64,000 bases of DNA, from assembly GCA_035582835.1 (NCBI GenBank), contig JAYKAV010002750.1:592909-656908 (forward strand), in the 5' to 3' direction. Shown piece by piece: positions 36,348-47,827 of this stretch. The stretch's first letter is position 1; every line of letters begins with the position of its first letter. A program made the translations under genes and the position numbers. This stretch comes from Phoebastria nigripes. Taxonomy: Eukaryota; Chordata; Aves; Procellariiformes; Diomedeidae. The notes under the pieces were generated by a model, which saw nothing but the letters and a program-made list of their open reading frames with translations, searched no databases and had not been told where the DNA came from.

Positions 36348-39300
36348 AAGATTCTCGACAAAATTCTATAGTTTTGTACTAATATATTCTACAGCTTTTT
36401 ACTAATATATGAGGTGAATGACAGCTTCTATCTCTAATCTTTTGTCCTATCTAGGTGCTCTCAGCCTGTTCTAAATAGTAATGGAGAAAATCAGAGATGT
36501 ACGTAAAGCACATCGTATTCAGATGCCTATGCAACAATATTTGCATATCTTGGACCTTCCTGGGGAAACCAAGGAGGGAAGAAGTTTATAATAAGCATGT
36601 ATCAGATAAGAAATAGTAAATTAATTCTCACTTGTATGACACTTGCTGAGAAGCTGAGATTGAATCAGTCTACATAACCTGTGTGACTCTCAAAAACGTT
36701 TACAAATTTTTCTTAAATTTTAGAAAAGCTTATTTCAATAGAAACCAGACAAAAAGGAGTACGTCACATAACAAGTAACTGTCTTCTTGCCTCAGTGGGT
36801 ATAGTGGTATACNTACGTGTTAATTCACAGGAATCCACGCAATTGCACTCACTTAAAATCAGTATGACTGATCAGAACTGTAATTGAATGTTTTTGTTCT
36901 TGATTTCTAAATTAATAATACAAAGTCATTTTTTCTGCTCTTCTATTAGTGCCATTCATATACTAATGAACGTATTATACTGTGAAGTACCCCAAGGGGT
37001 TGGAAAACAGTCCAGGGGAAAGAGAAAATTAATATATACGGATGGAGGTGGGAGAGGTAAGTTCGTCTTATGTGTGTGTATGTATGTTAAACTCAGTGTC
37101 TTTTACTTAAAAATGAAAATTAAAAAATTCTTTTTTGTTATGTAGCAAGTAGAAGTTTGTCTGGTTTTAAAGATCTGTTTAGTAAAAAATTTTGACTTAA
37201 TTGGAACAAGGAGTGTCTAAAGTCTTATTTTGTCTGTTGAAGGATAACTAATTTGTAATACACTCTCCCCTCAAAGGGAGGAGATTTGTATGTCCTAGTA
37301 ATAGCAGAATGTCTGGACCACAGAATGAGTCTTACAAGCCCTATTTTGAAGAAACCTCTGCCAGTATTGGATTGTCACAGTACTGTTTCCTTTTTCTTCT
37401 GTTTTTCATGCATTATTTGGAAGGGAGGATCACACAGCATAGGGAACAGTGGTGTACCATAACCACCACTGAAATAACTACAGTCTGAGAAACTGTGAGC
37501 ACAAGGAAATGGAAGGTATTCAGGTTGGAATTACTGAGGATTTACCCTCCAAAGGCCCCATAAATGTTCATGTTGGTTTTCATTTTAGTTATAGTGGGTT
37601 TCCAGTTTCTGCTGTGATCCAGTATCGCAATTAGATGGATACTCATTGGATGCTACTGGTCACTGGCTATGCTTGAATGTTATCCAAACATAGCCAGTTA
37701 AGTACCTGTTACTACTTGTTCTTTTTATGTGCCAAAAACATAGCTTGATCTGCTAGGACTCCATAAATATAAATATCAAATTTTAAGGCTTTTACTCTGA
37801 AGGTCAGCGTTTTTAGAGAGTAAAACACATTTGCTTTTGAATCTTGGTCATCCAGTTTCAAATCTAAGTGTGAGGCACTTTTCTGGGGAAGAGCTAAGTT
37901 GCATTATTAAAAGCAATAAAGATTTCCTCTGTCAATCAAATTCAGCATCCTAGAAATCAATGAAAAACAAAAAATATAACAGCGTCAAACTATGCCACCA
38001 GCGTTAAGCGCTAACTGGCCTAATTTCTAAGTTACNACTTCTATCGTACCTTGGCTATGTCTGTCAGGTAGGTCTGAGCAAATACTAAACATGGCATGAA
38101 TATGAAATCTCTGCTGGGAACTTATTTTTTTATTGTTATTTTTAACTGTTAAATTTACAGTAGTGAAAAAGTAACGAGTAGAAGTTCACATTTCATAATT
38201 GCGTTCTCTCTTTCAAATAAGATCCATATTGAAGGTTTCAAAGTTTATTAACATCTGCCAATAATTTGGACTCTAAATATGGATTGACCATAGCATAATA
38301 AAATAAACCAATGAACAAAGAAAGTAAAGTATTACAAATGTCTCCATGGAGTGACTATGCTTACAAGGATATTTACATATGAATAGGTCTATCTATCTGC
38401 ACAAATTATTCACAAGTGCATTTTAGGAATTGAACCTCATTACCCAAAATGATACTGATCCAAAGACATCTTACACTGTATTTTGCTCTTATACTTGTAC
38501 TTTGAATTCTTATATTTAACAATGATTGCATACGGCAATTAAGCGCTTAAGCATTGGTAGCACCTCAGATCAGTATATATATTTCAGAGCTATGTGTGTT
38601 GTGCTACTCTTACATGATGGGGAAGGAGTTTCAGTCCTGGATGTCTTTCTTTTCACGAATTTGAGCTGGAGCATTCTCCATATTCAAACACAGGGTCTTT
38701 TATTCTCCTTTTGTAGTTTAATTACATACTTCAGTCTTCTCCCCGAATATCTAATTTCATTGAAATTGTTAGTAATTCTATCTTGACATATGCAGACATA
38801 TTGAGGAAAATACACTGAATGTCTGGACTTGTTAGTGAATTGGAAAACTGATGTCAAATTTATCTTTTGAAAAGCGTGAATTGTGAGTTTAAAGTGTAAA
38901 AAGGATGATTTAAATTGTCTGGTTAATTCAAGTCCCTTGAACCAGTTCCAGTCATCTTGTCATTTTTAAAATCTTTGCTAAGATTGAAAGGTTTTCATTA
39001 AGAAATGCACTGGGCAAATTTTGCTCAAACTGTTAATAATAGCACCTGCTTTTCCTTTATGAATTATCTGTAAAGTAACACATATTTGGGAGCTTTCAAC
39101 AGAGAAGAACACATATTACTTGCTANAGTGGCAAGTTTTCCATTTCACTGTGTAGTGCCACTTAAGGGTCATCCTGTTCCCTCCCAGAAACATGTTTGCA
39201 CAACAGTTATTTAAATGCAAAATAATAGAACAGGGACTTCTGTATTCCTACTTTGTCTGAGTGCGATGTAGCAGATGAAGTAAGAGCGTATGGGTGACCA

Positions 39301-42300
39301 GCTGACTCTCTGTGGAGACAAAAAGTAATCTCTGGACCAGTTATAGATTATAGGCCATGAACTACTGAACAAAGGATGTGTTTGAGCTGTTCATTTCAGC
39401 TAAGATTTAAGATTTCTATCAAACTGTTTCAGCTAACTCTTTGCTGCCTAATATTTGTGGTCGGTGACCAGATGACTGAAGAAGGGAAATAAGAGGTTTG
39501 ACAAAGCCTTAATGAACATTCCTAGGCGTGAGCCTTTGTACAAGTACTCATGAGACTTCTTGTTTTCCGCAAGCATTTTGGCTAAAAAAATACTCACATG
39601 TTTTCTGAAAATAAATACAAAAGGTCATAAATACCACTGAGGTGAATTCATGGTTTCTAGTGTAATACATACCTCTGAGTACTTACTTCGCAGTATTCAC
39701 CCATGTCTGAAGAGTAACAAGGGAGCTCTTGGAACGCGAATGTTCTTTACCAGCAGGAAAACTAGCAACAAAATATGTCTGTTGTAGAAGGGTTCATGCC
39801 TCTAGATCTGAATCTGCCACGTATGCAAAAACACAGAAAACAGTAAAACCGTTGAAGTAAAATTTCACTGTGCCTGGGAAAGGCTGAAGTAAAACAACAT
39901 TAAAAGTAAATCACATTTAAACTGCAAAAAACGATGTATAAACTGCTAAATGCTACTGAGGGACTGGATGTGTTACAGCTGCAGCTGTTGATTTGTGATA
40001 CTAGGCCATGCAAATGTTCTTCTAGGGAGAAATACACTATAGAACTAAAATATAACTAATCTTTACAAAGCATGATATAGTACAGCTATCATTTGTATAA
40101 GGTAGAAGCCTCGACTCTGCAAGGAAAGTCATTAGAGAGGGATTCTTTACCTAACATTGCTGATGTATGTGATCTTAGAAAATTATCTTCAGAAATGTTA
40201 ATTTTAATGGAATTGTTGCTGTGACAAGTTCCTACATATATTTTAAATGATTCATCACAGTGCTGCAAGCAGAGCAGGCAAATAGGAACTCTGGGGACCT
40301 CCTGGACCTCATTGACTAAACACTGAACACCCAGTTTTTCTTCAACCTGCCAGATGCTTTTACAGACTGCTGAGCTGCTTCTAGAAATTAAATTAAATGT
40401 GAATTTTAGAAACCCTTTAGTTTTCATAACCAACTTACATTTCATAGGAGGCTGTTAATACATTTATGTATCATCATTTAAGCACTTCTGTCTATAAATG
40501 AGTCTTCTTTATTCTCTTTTTCAAAAAGAAATGAAAACATAGCAATTATTCAAAAGAACTGACTTGGTTTACAGAGGTGCAGAATGCCTGTAGCTCTTGT
40601 ATCCTTAATAAATGAAAAGTTCATAAGATTCTTTATAAACCCTTTTTATGAGAGCAGAGCAAGTTAAAATTTACAGAAAATATTTGACGTGATGTACAAA
40701 ATTGGGAATTCCATACCATTATGGGAGAGTAAGGATGTTATGAACAGAAATTATTATTCTTAGAAAAAGTCAGTTGTTGAATTTTTCAGAAGCTGACATA
40801 ATATGGCATTCTTTCAGCTGCAGTAATATACTGGCCATGGATGAATTTTCTGAATCTCTCCTTAAAACTTACATTGAGTTGGAAAAAGTGAAAATTAAAA
40901 GCATCAGGGCGACATGGAGAAAATGATTTACATCTTGTATTCAGATAAGAGCAAAATAACCATTTTCCTTTGACATTCTTACCATTTTTTGTTACTCTAC
41001 TTATGGCCTGGGACATTCTTATTTGAACACCCTTTTAATACTACTTAGTATGTCCCTCAACACATGCACTACTGATATCAAAAGTTCATTGTTTTAGAAA
41101 CATTCTATTACAATTCATAGCCTTTGAACTTTGTATTGTTATCTGCCAAAACAAAATGACAATCAAATAATTCTCTCCCCCCTCCCCCCTCCTTTTTTCT
41201 GTCCTTCCGCTTTTTTTCAACTTCCTTGCTTTTCATTATTACTGTTACTCTGAAGTGACTTTATCACAGTGGAACATAAACAAGAGATTTAGGTATCTCA
41301 TCTGGATTAGCTTCACAGCCTCTCTCTTTTTCACCCCCAAAAGCTCAATGACCTGCTAAAACACGGTATCAGCTGAGTTTTCTTTGGCCAGCTTGGTTCA
41401 CTTGACTTGACACTAGCAAGATCAAACTACAGCAGATTGTCAGCATAAGGGATATCCTTTGAAAAACAGAAGTTTTTCTTCTTTATAGTCAGACTTTTTT
41501 CCTAACTCTTTTCTCCTTTGTATTTTGGATTCCCCTCCCCATCTTCACAGAAGGAAAAAAATCCTTTGTATATCTACAGTTGCCCTTACAGTGTTGCTGT
41601 ATGATACAGCAATTATATATTGAACACTTCAGCAGAAATTACAAATCTATTTCAAAGATAAAAAGCAAGTAACAGTTTTTTCTGTATTTTAAAATTCAGA
41701 TCTCAAAATTAAGAAAATTTTGCTTTTCAGTTTGCAGCATGTTTAAGTAACTGGAAGATGACTCCCAAAAATTATGCTAGTTTCAAATTCTGGTATTTAC
41801 ATCACTTTTTCCTTAACTTCATTATAGAAATGAGTAACTAATTAATTTTGAAATATTACCCTGCTAACAAAAGTAGATAAAAATGTGTGCATGGAAAAGC
41901 TTTTCTCAGGAGACGACAAGACTGCTCTTTACTGGGGGAAAGCCTGTAGTTACACAACGTGTGTCTGTCTTTACACGTACATTCAGACAAAAGTGTTTGC
42001 ATGGTTAATGATTACATTTGCTGTGATAATGACAAGCACAGTAAGGTTCTGTCCCTCCATCGAGGATACCATCTTCCCCCCTTATAAATATGTGTCTAAA
42101 TATTATGTTTGGTCCTGAGGGCATAATGAATTCTAAACAGGGTATGGCTTTCCAGTTGATTCATTCATTCTGCTGGTGCAGCTGCACTGATATCAAAGGA
42201 TTTTAGGGAAGAGCTTAGCTTATGGAACCTGGCTGTGATGAAGGTTTGCAAACCTCTTCCACAAATCTTGAGAGGAATTCTATTATGACCTAGTAATTTT

Positions 42301-43289
42301 TTTTGGTTTTTTTGTTTTTTTTAATTAATCTGGAAATGGAACTGTGTTGTTACAGGCCATACGGCTTGGGACTGTATGGTGGTAAGATATGAGACTTATT
42401 GAAATGGAGATAGTGGTACAGTTCACAAATTGAGGGCTAGAAGAATCAGAAGTAGAAGTGGAGGTTGAATGGCCTTTGCTGCTTTAGGCAATTCACATAG
42501 ATTCCATGCAGCTGCATAGATTGAGTAGGAATCCAATGGAATTACTAAAAATGGAATATTTTGGTTTGCGCTTTCCTGGATGAACACAGAAAACCATTTC
42601 TATTTAGTGCTATTTTCATTGTTATTCTGCAAGATATACTAGCTTTTTCTGTATGCTTTGCAACTCTACAGGAGAATGAGTTGGATACAAAAGGAAGACC
42701 TATAAATAAACATGTAGCCTGACAAGCTCAGCAGGGTGTCAAAGAATATGTTGACCCACTAATAAGTGAGGGGTATGAATTTTATACCTGTGATGTCTAT
42801 GAAATCTCTCAGGTGAACTGTGTATGACACTATCATGTAATGGTTATAAAATATTCAAGTTCTAGCTGTTGGAAATGTTACAGTTTACTGAAAATTAGCT
42901 TAAAATAGCAATTATTTTAGATTAGTAGATAGCAAGATAGCTGGAAACAATGTTGCTATAAAAGAAATTTTAATCATGGAAACATAATACAAAGAGCTGT
43001 AATATATAAATGTAGGAAAATATGTCTATACTAGATGAATTTACATGTCCTGTGTGTACGCAATTCCAAAGGCAATGTTATATGATTCCATTTTTTGCTT
43101 ATAGGAGACTCTTTTTTTCTTTATAATGACATTTCCAGCAGATATTATCAGCTCTTAAGTACGAGGCTTGGTGATCGTGGGTATAANCATTATATACTAT
43201 GGCATATAAAATTTCAGTGAGTTGCAATCAGTGAACAAGCTCCTACTTCTGAATGCTTTCTGCAACACTTTCATAAACAGTGTCACTTC
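36348..43289. other. AT-rich non-coding DNA, no gene recognised
   Basis: No exon or RNA gene is recognised. The longest frame is 118 codons on the minus strand (40089-40445), with no domain I know. Between about 42,120 and 43,300 there is almost no open frame. A T-rich tract lies near 42,297-42,325. N calls occur at 36813, 38036, 39126 and 43187. The pyrimidine tract at 41.17 kb is listed separately. Confidence 0.6.
41171..41218. repeat. Pyrimidine tract with a C6-T-C6 mirror repeat
   Basis: Almost all pyrimidine on the plus strand for about 48 bases. Positions 41175-41191 form an exact mirror repeat, CTCCCCCCT centred at T41183 with the same bases on each side. The complementary strand has two G6 runs. 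Such tracts can adopt triplex (H-DNA) or G-quadruplex forms; that property is inferred from the pattern. Confidence 0.7.
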
Positions 43290-43870
43290 GTGACAAGTCT
43301 ATACTCAGGTGAGGAATAAAAAAACTAGGCAAAAGCTAATAGTTACTGAGCCTGCCAACAAACCAATTACAAAGGCTCCTGCCTCAAGCCACAGCATCAA
43401 CAGGCAGACATCAGTGGTTGTCTTGCAAATGCCTTGGGCTCAGCCCCTTGTTCTAGCTCCTGATCCTTCATCNGTAGCCCCACTCTTAGGGTGCATGTTT
43501 TCTACCCAGTTCCTGCTGTGGACCACCTAGGCCGGCGCTGCTTCTGGCCCGCCTATGCTTTCTCAGTGGCTCCCGGTGCTGTGCCGATTTTCCCCCTTGC
43601 CTGCCTTTGGGTTGTGCTCTTGACTTGCTCTCCTGGGGCACGTGGACTTCCTCCCTTAACCTCTGACAGTACCCTTGTTTTGCCTTCTCACGCCAGTTTT
43701 TCACCTTCGTTATCCGTAAGTATAGTACCTAACTCTCCAGTTGCCTGGAATCCAGTCCATGCTTAGCCGCTAAGTCTACCTGCCTGCGTGCCTCTGTAAA
43801 AAGCTCTGTCCTCTCAGTAAATGCCAAAACCAGTCTCGAACTCACTCCTCAGTGGCTCACTCTCACAATA
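43290..43870 (+). other. GC-rich, CpG-bearing block, possible old LTR or unclassified repeat
   Basis: Base composition changes abruptly from AT-rich to C/T- and CpG-rich (for example GGCCGGCG near 43532), most strongly at 43,440-43,800. Plus-strand frames at 43309-43530 and 43491-43766 and a minus frame at 43486-43704 all overlap, and none looks like a known protein. The C/T-rich style and a TAAATG-containing right part would suit a retroviral LTR. However, I could not define TG...CA ends with matching target duplications. It could also be a CpG-rich gene fragment. N at 43472. Confidence 0.25.
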
Positions 43871-44545
43871 GAAGAAGCTTTTACACAGAAAATTAATGCA
43901 TGATGGGAACTACACAGACCAACTTTGCATTTCTTTTTCTTAAATAAAACAAAAAAATAAAATTGTTCTGTTCTTTTTTTCATCAAAGTTGGTGCACAGC
44001 CTGACCACAGAAAGGAGCTGGAACCAGACGTTCCACTTTACTCAGCATAAAGGGTCCCCACGTTGCCCAGGCAGATGGAATATGTGCTTCTCTGCACAAT
44101 ATGTGTCTTTGTCAGCAGGAATTTCCATCATTTTGAAAGCAATTTAAAATGCATTTTCATATTAAATTTGTTGCCAAAACTTGTATTAGAGATGTTTGTT
44201 TTCCTTCATGCAGACTTTCCAGACACATCTTTCTCTTTTTGAGATAACTAATACTGGGTGTGAACTGCTAATGTATAATGAAGAGTTGCATTTTGCTAGT
44301 CATATCATTACAGCTAATCCAATAAACACTGAAGTGGCTTGATTTGATTACAATATGCTGCATACACAGAAAACAACACTTTAAGGGAATAATATATTTT
44401 GAAGGGATTCTGTCTATTCAGTGTATCCTCTAAAGAGGCAGCCTACTGAACCGATGGCTGTTAATATAATGTACCTCTCAGTTTTAATTTATTTTTTATT
44501 TTTAATAAAGTTTTTTTTATCAAGTTATTGCAAAGTGCAGAGAAG

Positions 44546-44563
44546 CACACACACATGTGTGTG
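44546..44563. repeat. (CA)5(TG)4 palindromic dinucleotide tract
   Basis: Five CA units are followed directly by four TG units. The core 44548-44563 is a perfect 16-base palindrome. Confidence 0.8.
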
Positions 44564-45670
44564 CAGCATTCATAGGTTTGCAGACTGAGTGACTGGTAAT
44601 AGGGATAGAACATCTCCCTCTCATAGGCTACTGCTTCTTAATCTGATCCTGGAAAGGAAGCTATTGCTTTAAGGCTGTTGAACTACATTTCTTCAAGAGG
44701 AGAAGAAAAACCCTGCTATGAGTCATCATCTGTGGTGTGATAGTCACATATACCTTTCAGCTGGACAAGAGCTGAAGAAGGTAATACATTAATTTTTAAC
44801 ATGTTCAGCTTGGAAACTTCACTAGTAAGCCAAAAAGAGAGTCACACATTCATTCTTGCTGCCCATACTACAGAATGAAGCCCTGGCATAAGATGGTCAG
44901 CAGTTGCATCCTAGACCAACCTCAGTAAAGTAATATTTTTGAGTCTTTACGAAGACAATTATAGAGTAGTTCAGATTCGGGGAGAAATTTTTCACTAAAT
45001 TGCTTTTGGCCAGTAAATCTAAAGCTTACACCATAAACAATCACAAAAACATAGGTAAATTTCACTTACATTTTTGATAAACCCTTAGAGTTGGCCTGAA
45101 ATCTGAGAGTTTCAAGAAATTTTTGATTACAGATAATGTAGAGAGGTGGTCAGATACTCATCATATTTTCCAAAGTGACAATGCAGCCCATAAGCTGCAT
45201 AAGTTTTGAGATGGCGGCATCTGTGGAAGAGTGATCCTCCTTCACAGAGAGAAAAAGAATAAAATCTTATTCATTTCTGGGGAGAAATGTAAACAGTGAG
45301 AAAAACTGACAGAGGCATACACTTGGTTAGGGGGGTTGATCCATTAGGAGCTCTCAAATACCTGGAGCAGGGGCTATTCATGAGCATAACTGGGCAAAAG
45401 ACGAACTCTGTTGTGGACACGTGATATTCTGTTCTCTATTAAAACTTGATTGGAGCTGAGATTTCACCCTCACTTGACAGGAAAAGATACTAAGATGAGA
45501 AAAAAAATGACTATGCCTTAAAACCCCCAGGCATTCTCAGGGAATAAGCAGTGTGTTACACATGAAAACAAAATAAGGCAGAGAAAGGAAATCAAGTATT
45601 TGCTTCGTCTTTGATTTCTGTGGAACTGAGTCTTTAAAATAAGCTTCCTCACTTCCATTCTTAGAAGAGA

Positions 45671-45686
45671 AGGAGGAGGAGGAGAG
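45671..45686. repeat. (AGG)n microsatellite
   Basis: Four to five AGG units, immediately upstream of the palindrome at 45695-45715. Confidence 0.75.
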
Positions 45687-45694
45687 GAAAGGTA

Positions 45695-45715
45695 GTAACC
45701 ATGTCACATGGTTAC
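45695..45715. repeat. 21-base interrupted palindrome
   Basis: Arms GTAACCATGT and ACATGGTTAC are perfect reverse complements separated by one C. It could be a dimeric protein-binding site or a hairpin, but the function is unknown. Confidence 0.85.
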
Positions 45716-47732
45716 CAATGTCTAATTAAAAAATACAGCCAGGGCCCCACATGGTTTATTGGCTAGGCTGTCTGCTGGTGGTGCCTACAGGTGACCAACT
45801 TATATCCTTCTCCCTTTCTCAGCCAAGTCTGTTATGGTTACAGAAAACAATGCTGAAGACACAATTTCTAAAAATATAATTTGATCACAAAGGCAGATGG
45901 TTTCATTTGTTCCATTCAGCCACTGCTAGCTTGATACATTTTATTCATCCCCTATTAAATGAATGGAACTAAACCAGACATACAAAAGGAGTAGCTTCCT
46001 GGATGACAGTTATTCCAGGCTCTGATGAAGCTTCTTATTTTCCAAAAATACCTCACAGATGAGCAGATTCTGAGGCTCTTAGATTAATAATATGTATCTA
46101 ATAAAGGCTGATTTTATTGAAATATATACTATAAAATAAAAGTAAGCCTTATTTTCATTTGTTGCTGTTCTTTACTGTACCCATATGTAAAAGGGAAGAT
46201 GTATTTCTTGTTATATTAGTTTTCATTTCTTATAGCCATGTTGATGCTCTAAAGCCTCTATTGCAGATAGAGTCGGCCAGTCACTGGGTGCTGGAGAGCC
46301 TTCTGTCTGATCCATTTTTCCCTTGAGCATAGCGTGGTGTCAGCTGTGCAACTGTTTAAAACTGCTTGAGCTGAATGCACTTCCTTTTTCTTTCTTGTAA
46401 TTCTTGAACATGTTTCTGAGAAAAGATTTTCAGTTACCAGCGAAATGATTTTACTAACATCCTAATACCAGATCTAAGCCTGAAGTAGTTCATTTGCTTA
46501 TTCTGCCTTTAAGAAGCCGGTGGGGATAACAATGGGTTGTAAAAAGCCAATTTCCTGCCCTTCATGCTGTCGACTGTCTGACTCTGGTCTCTAATGTCAG
46601 GCTGTACCACCGCAGGCCCTAGTGCACCCCCTCGCTAGGCAAGGCAGTGAAGATCTTTATGTTACAGAGCCGTAAGAATGTTTATAGTTGTATTTACTGA
46701 ACAGGTTTTCTGGTAAAATCTTTGCTGCATTTAGAAAAGAAGGAAAGGGTAGGCAAGTTTCGTTCACCTACAAACAAGCATATATTATCTGCGGATGGTT
46801 TCCTGTGCTGGGTACATTTCTGATCATAAGGAAAAAGCCAATGAGGATCAATATGTAGTTGTGAGAGAGCTGAAGAGTCATTCTTGCCTTCAATTCTGCA
46901 CTACTTTCTCATGTGACCTTTTCCTCTGTATTACAGAATCTTTCTAATTAGAGACAATTTCTTAATGTTTAAGACAAGTGGGAAAATAATATTCAGAAGA
47001 AGCAAGTATGTCTTAAGGCTCTTCTCTGCTGGAAGTAGGAAAAGACAGAATCGGGATTTGGAAATGTCAAACAAGATCTGTGCATACAGGGCTAAAAATG
47101 AAGAAATATTATAAAATATTGCTTCAGGATTTTAAAGAGCTGCCTGGCTGCTCTCAGACTGAACATACAGGCATGCTTTGAAAGTAGGGATTTGCTACTT
47201 GTGAAATATTTTCTTTTTTGCTCAGTATCACTCCACCTAATAGGTCTACAAGGTAGACCTCCATGCATTGCCATTTTGAAATTACACAAGGGGAAATAAT
47301 CTTACCAATGTGTTTTCCACCCCTAAGCATTAGCGCCCCAGCTGAAAGCATGACCAGTCTCATTGTGGTCAGTCTTGTGGCCAGACTTCTTTCTCTTTCT
47401 TCCCCCATTTCCTTTCTATTGTGGAAGAACACAATAGAAGCTTCACAAAGAGGAAAGTACTTGGAGTATTTAGGGTGGACCAAAGACCAAAGAGGACATT
47501 CACACAAATAGCAAGATAGAAAAATTATGCTCTTAACTAAAAATATCTATACTTGCCCTAGATGTACCATGTAGCAATAGTCTATGCTAATTTTCCCAAG
47601 TTAAATTATTCATTATAAATAACCACAGATATTCTAAAAAGTATTTGAAAAAGTAATGATGTGGCAGGCTGCCGTTTATGATACCATCTCATCTTCTACC
47701 TTTCTCTCCCTTTTTTTTCACTTTAATCACAG

Positions 47733-47827
47733 GTTGCACCCAGACACCAAACAGTGGAAAACATTCGCCCAGAAGCAATAATGGAAGACGTGGGCTGAAA
47801 GCCTCATTTTCTCAGCAGCTTTGCTAA
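47733..47827 (+). other. Exon-like segment after a strong acceptor-like site
   Basis: A long pyrimidine tract (CTCTCCC plus T8) leads to AATCACAG (AG at 47731-47732). Entered with two leading bases (GT), the frame is open for 30 codons from 47735 to a TAA at 47825-47827. It starts CTQTPNSGKHSPRSNNGRRG and ends with a Ser/Gln-rich tail and Cys. The hydrophilic, basic Ser/Asn composition is unlike the Phe/Ile-rich frames typical of this AT-rich DNA and would suit an alternative C-terminal exon. No partner exon is identified and I do not recognise the peptide. A short frame like this can arise by chance. Confidence 0.15.

Larger units (their letters stand above)
43871..47732. other. Non-coding DNA, no gene recognised
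   Basis: No exon is recognised. From about 43,900 to 47,000 there are essentially no open frames of note. The minus frames at 47092-47507 overlap plus frames over the same bases. Very AT-rich around 44,480-44,520. Short repeats in this stretch are listed separately. A pyrimidine-rich tract at its right edge (about 47,690-47,732) leads into the exon-like segment at 47.73 kb. Confidence 0.55.
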
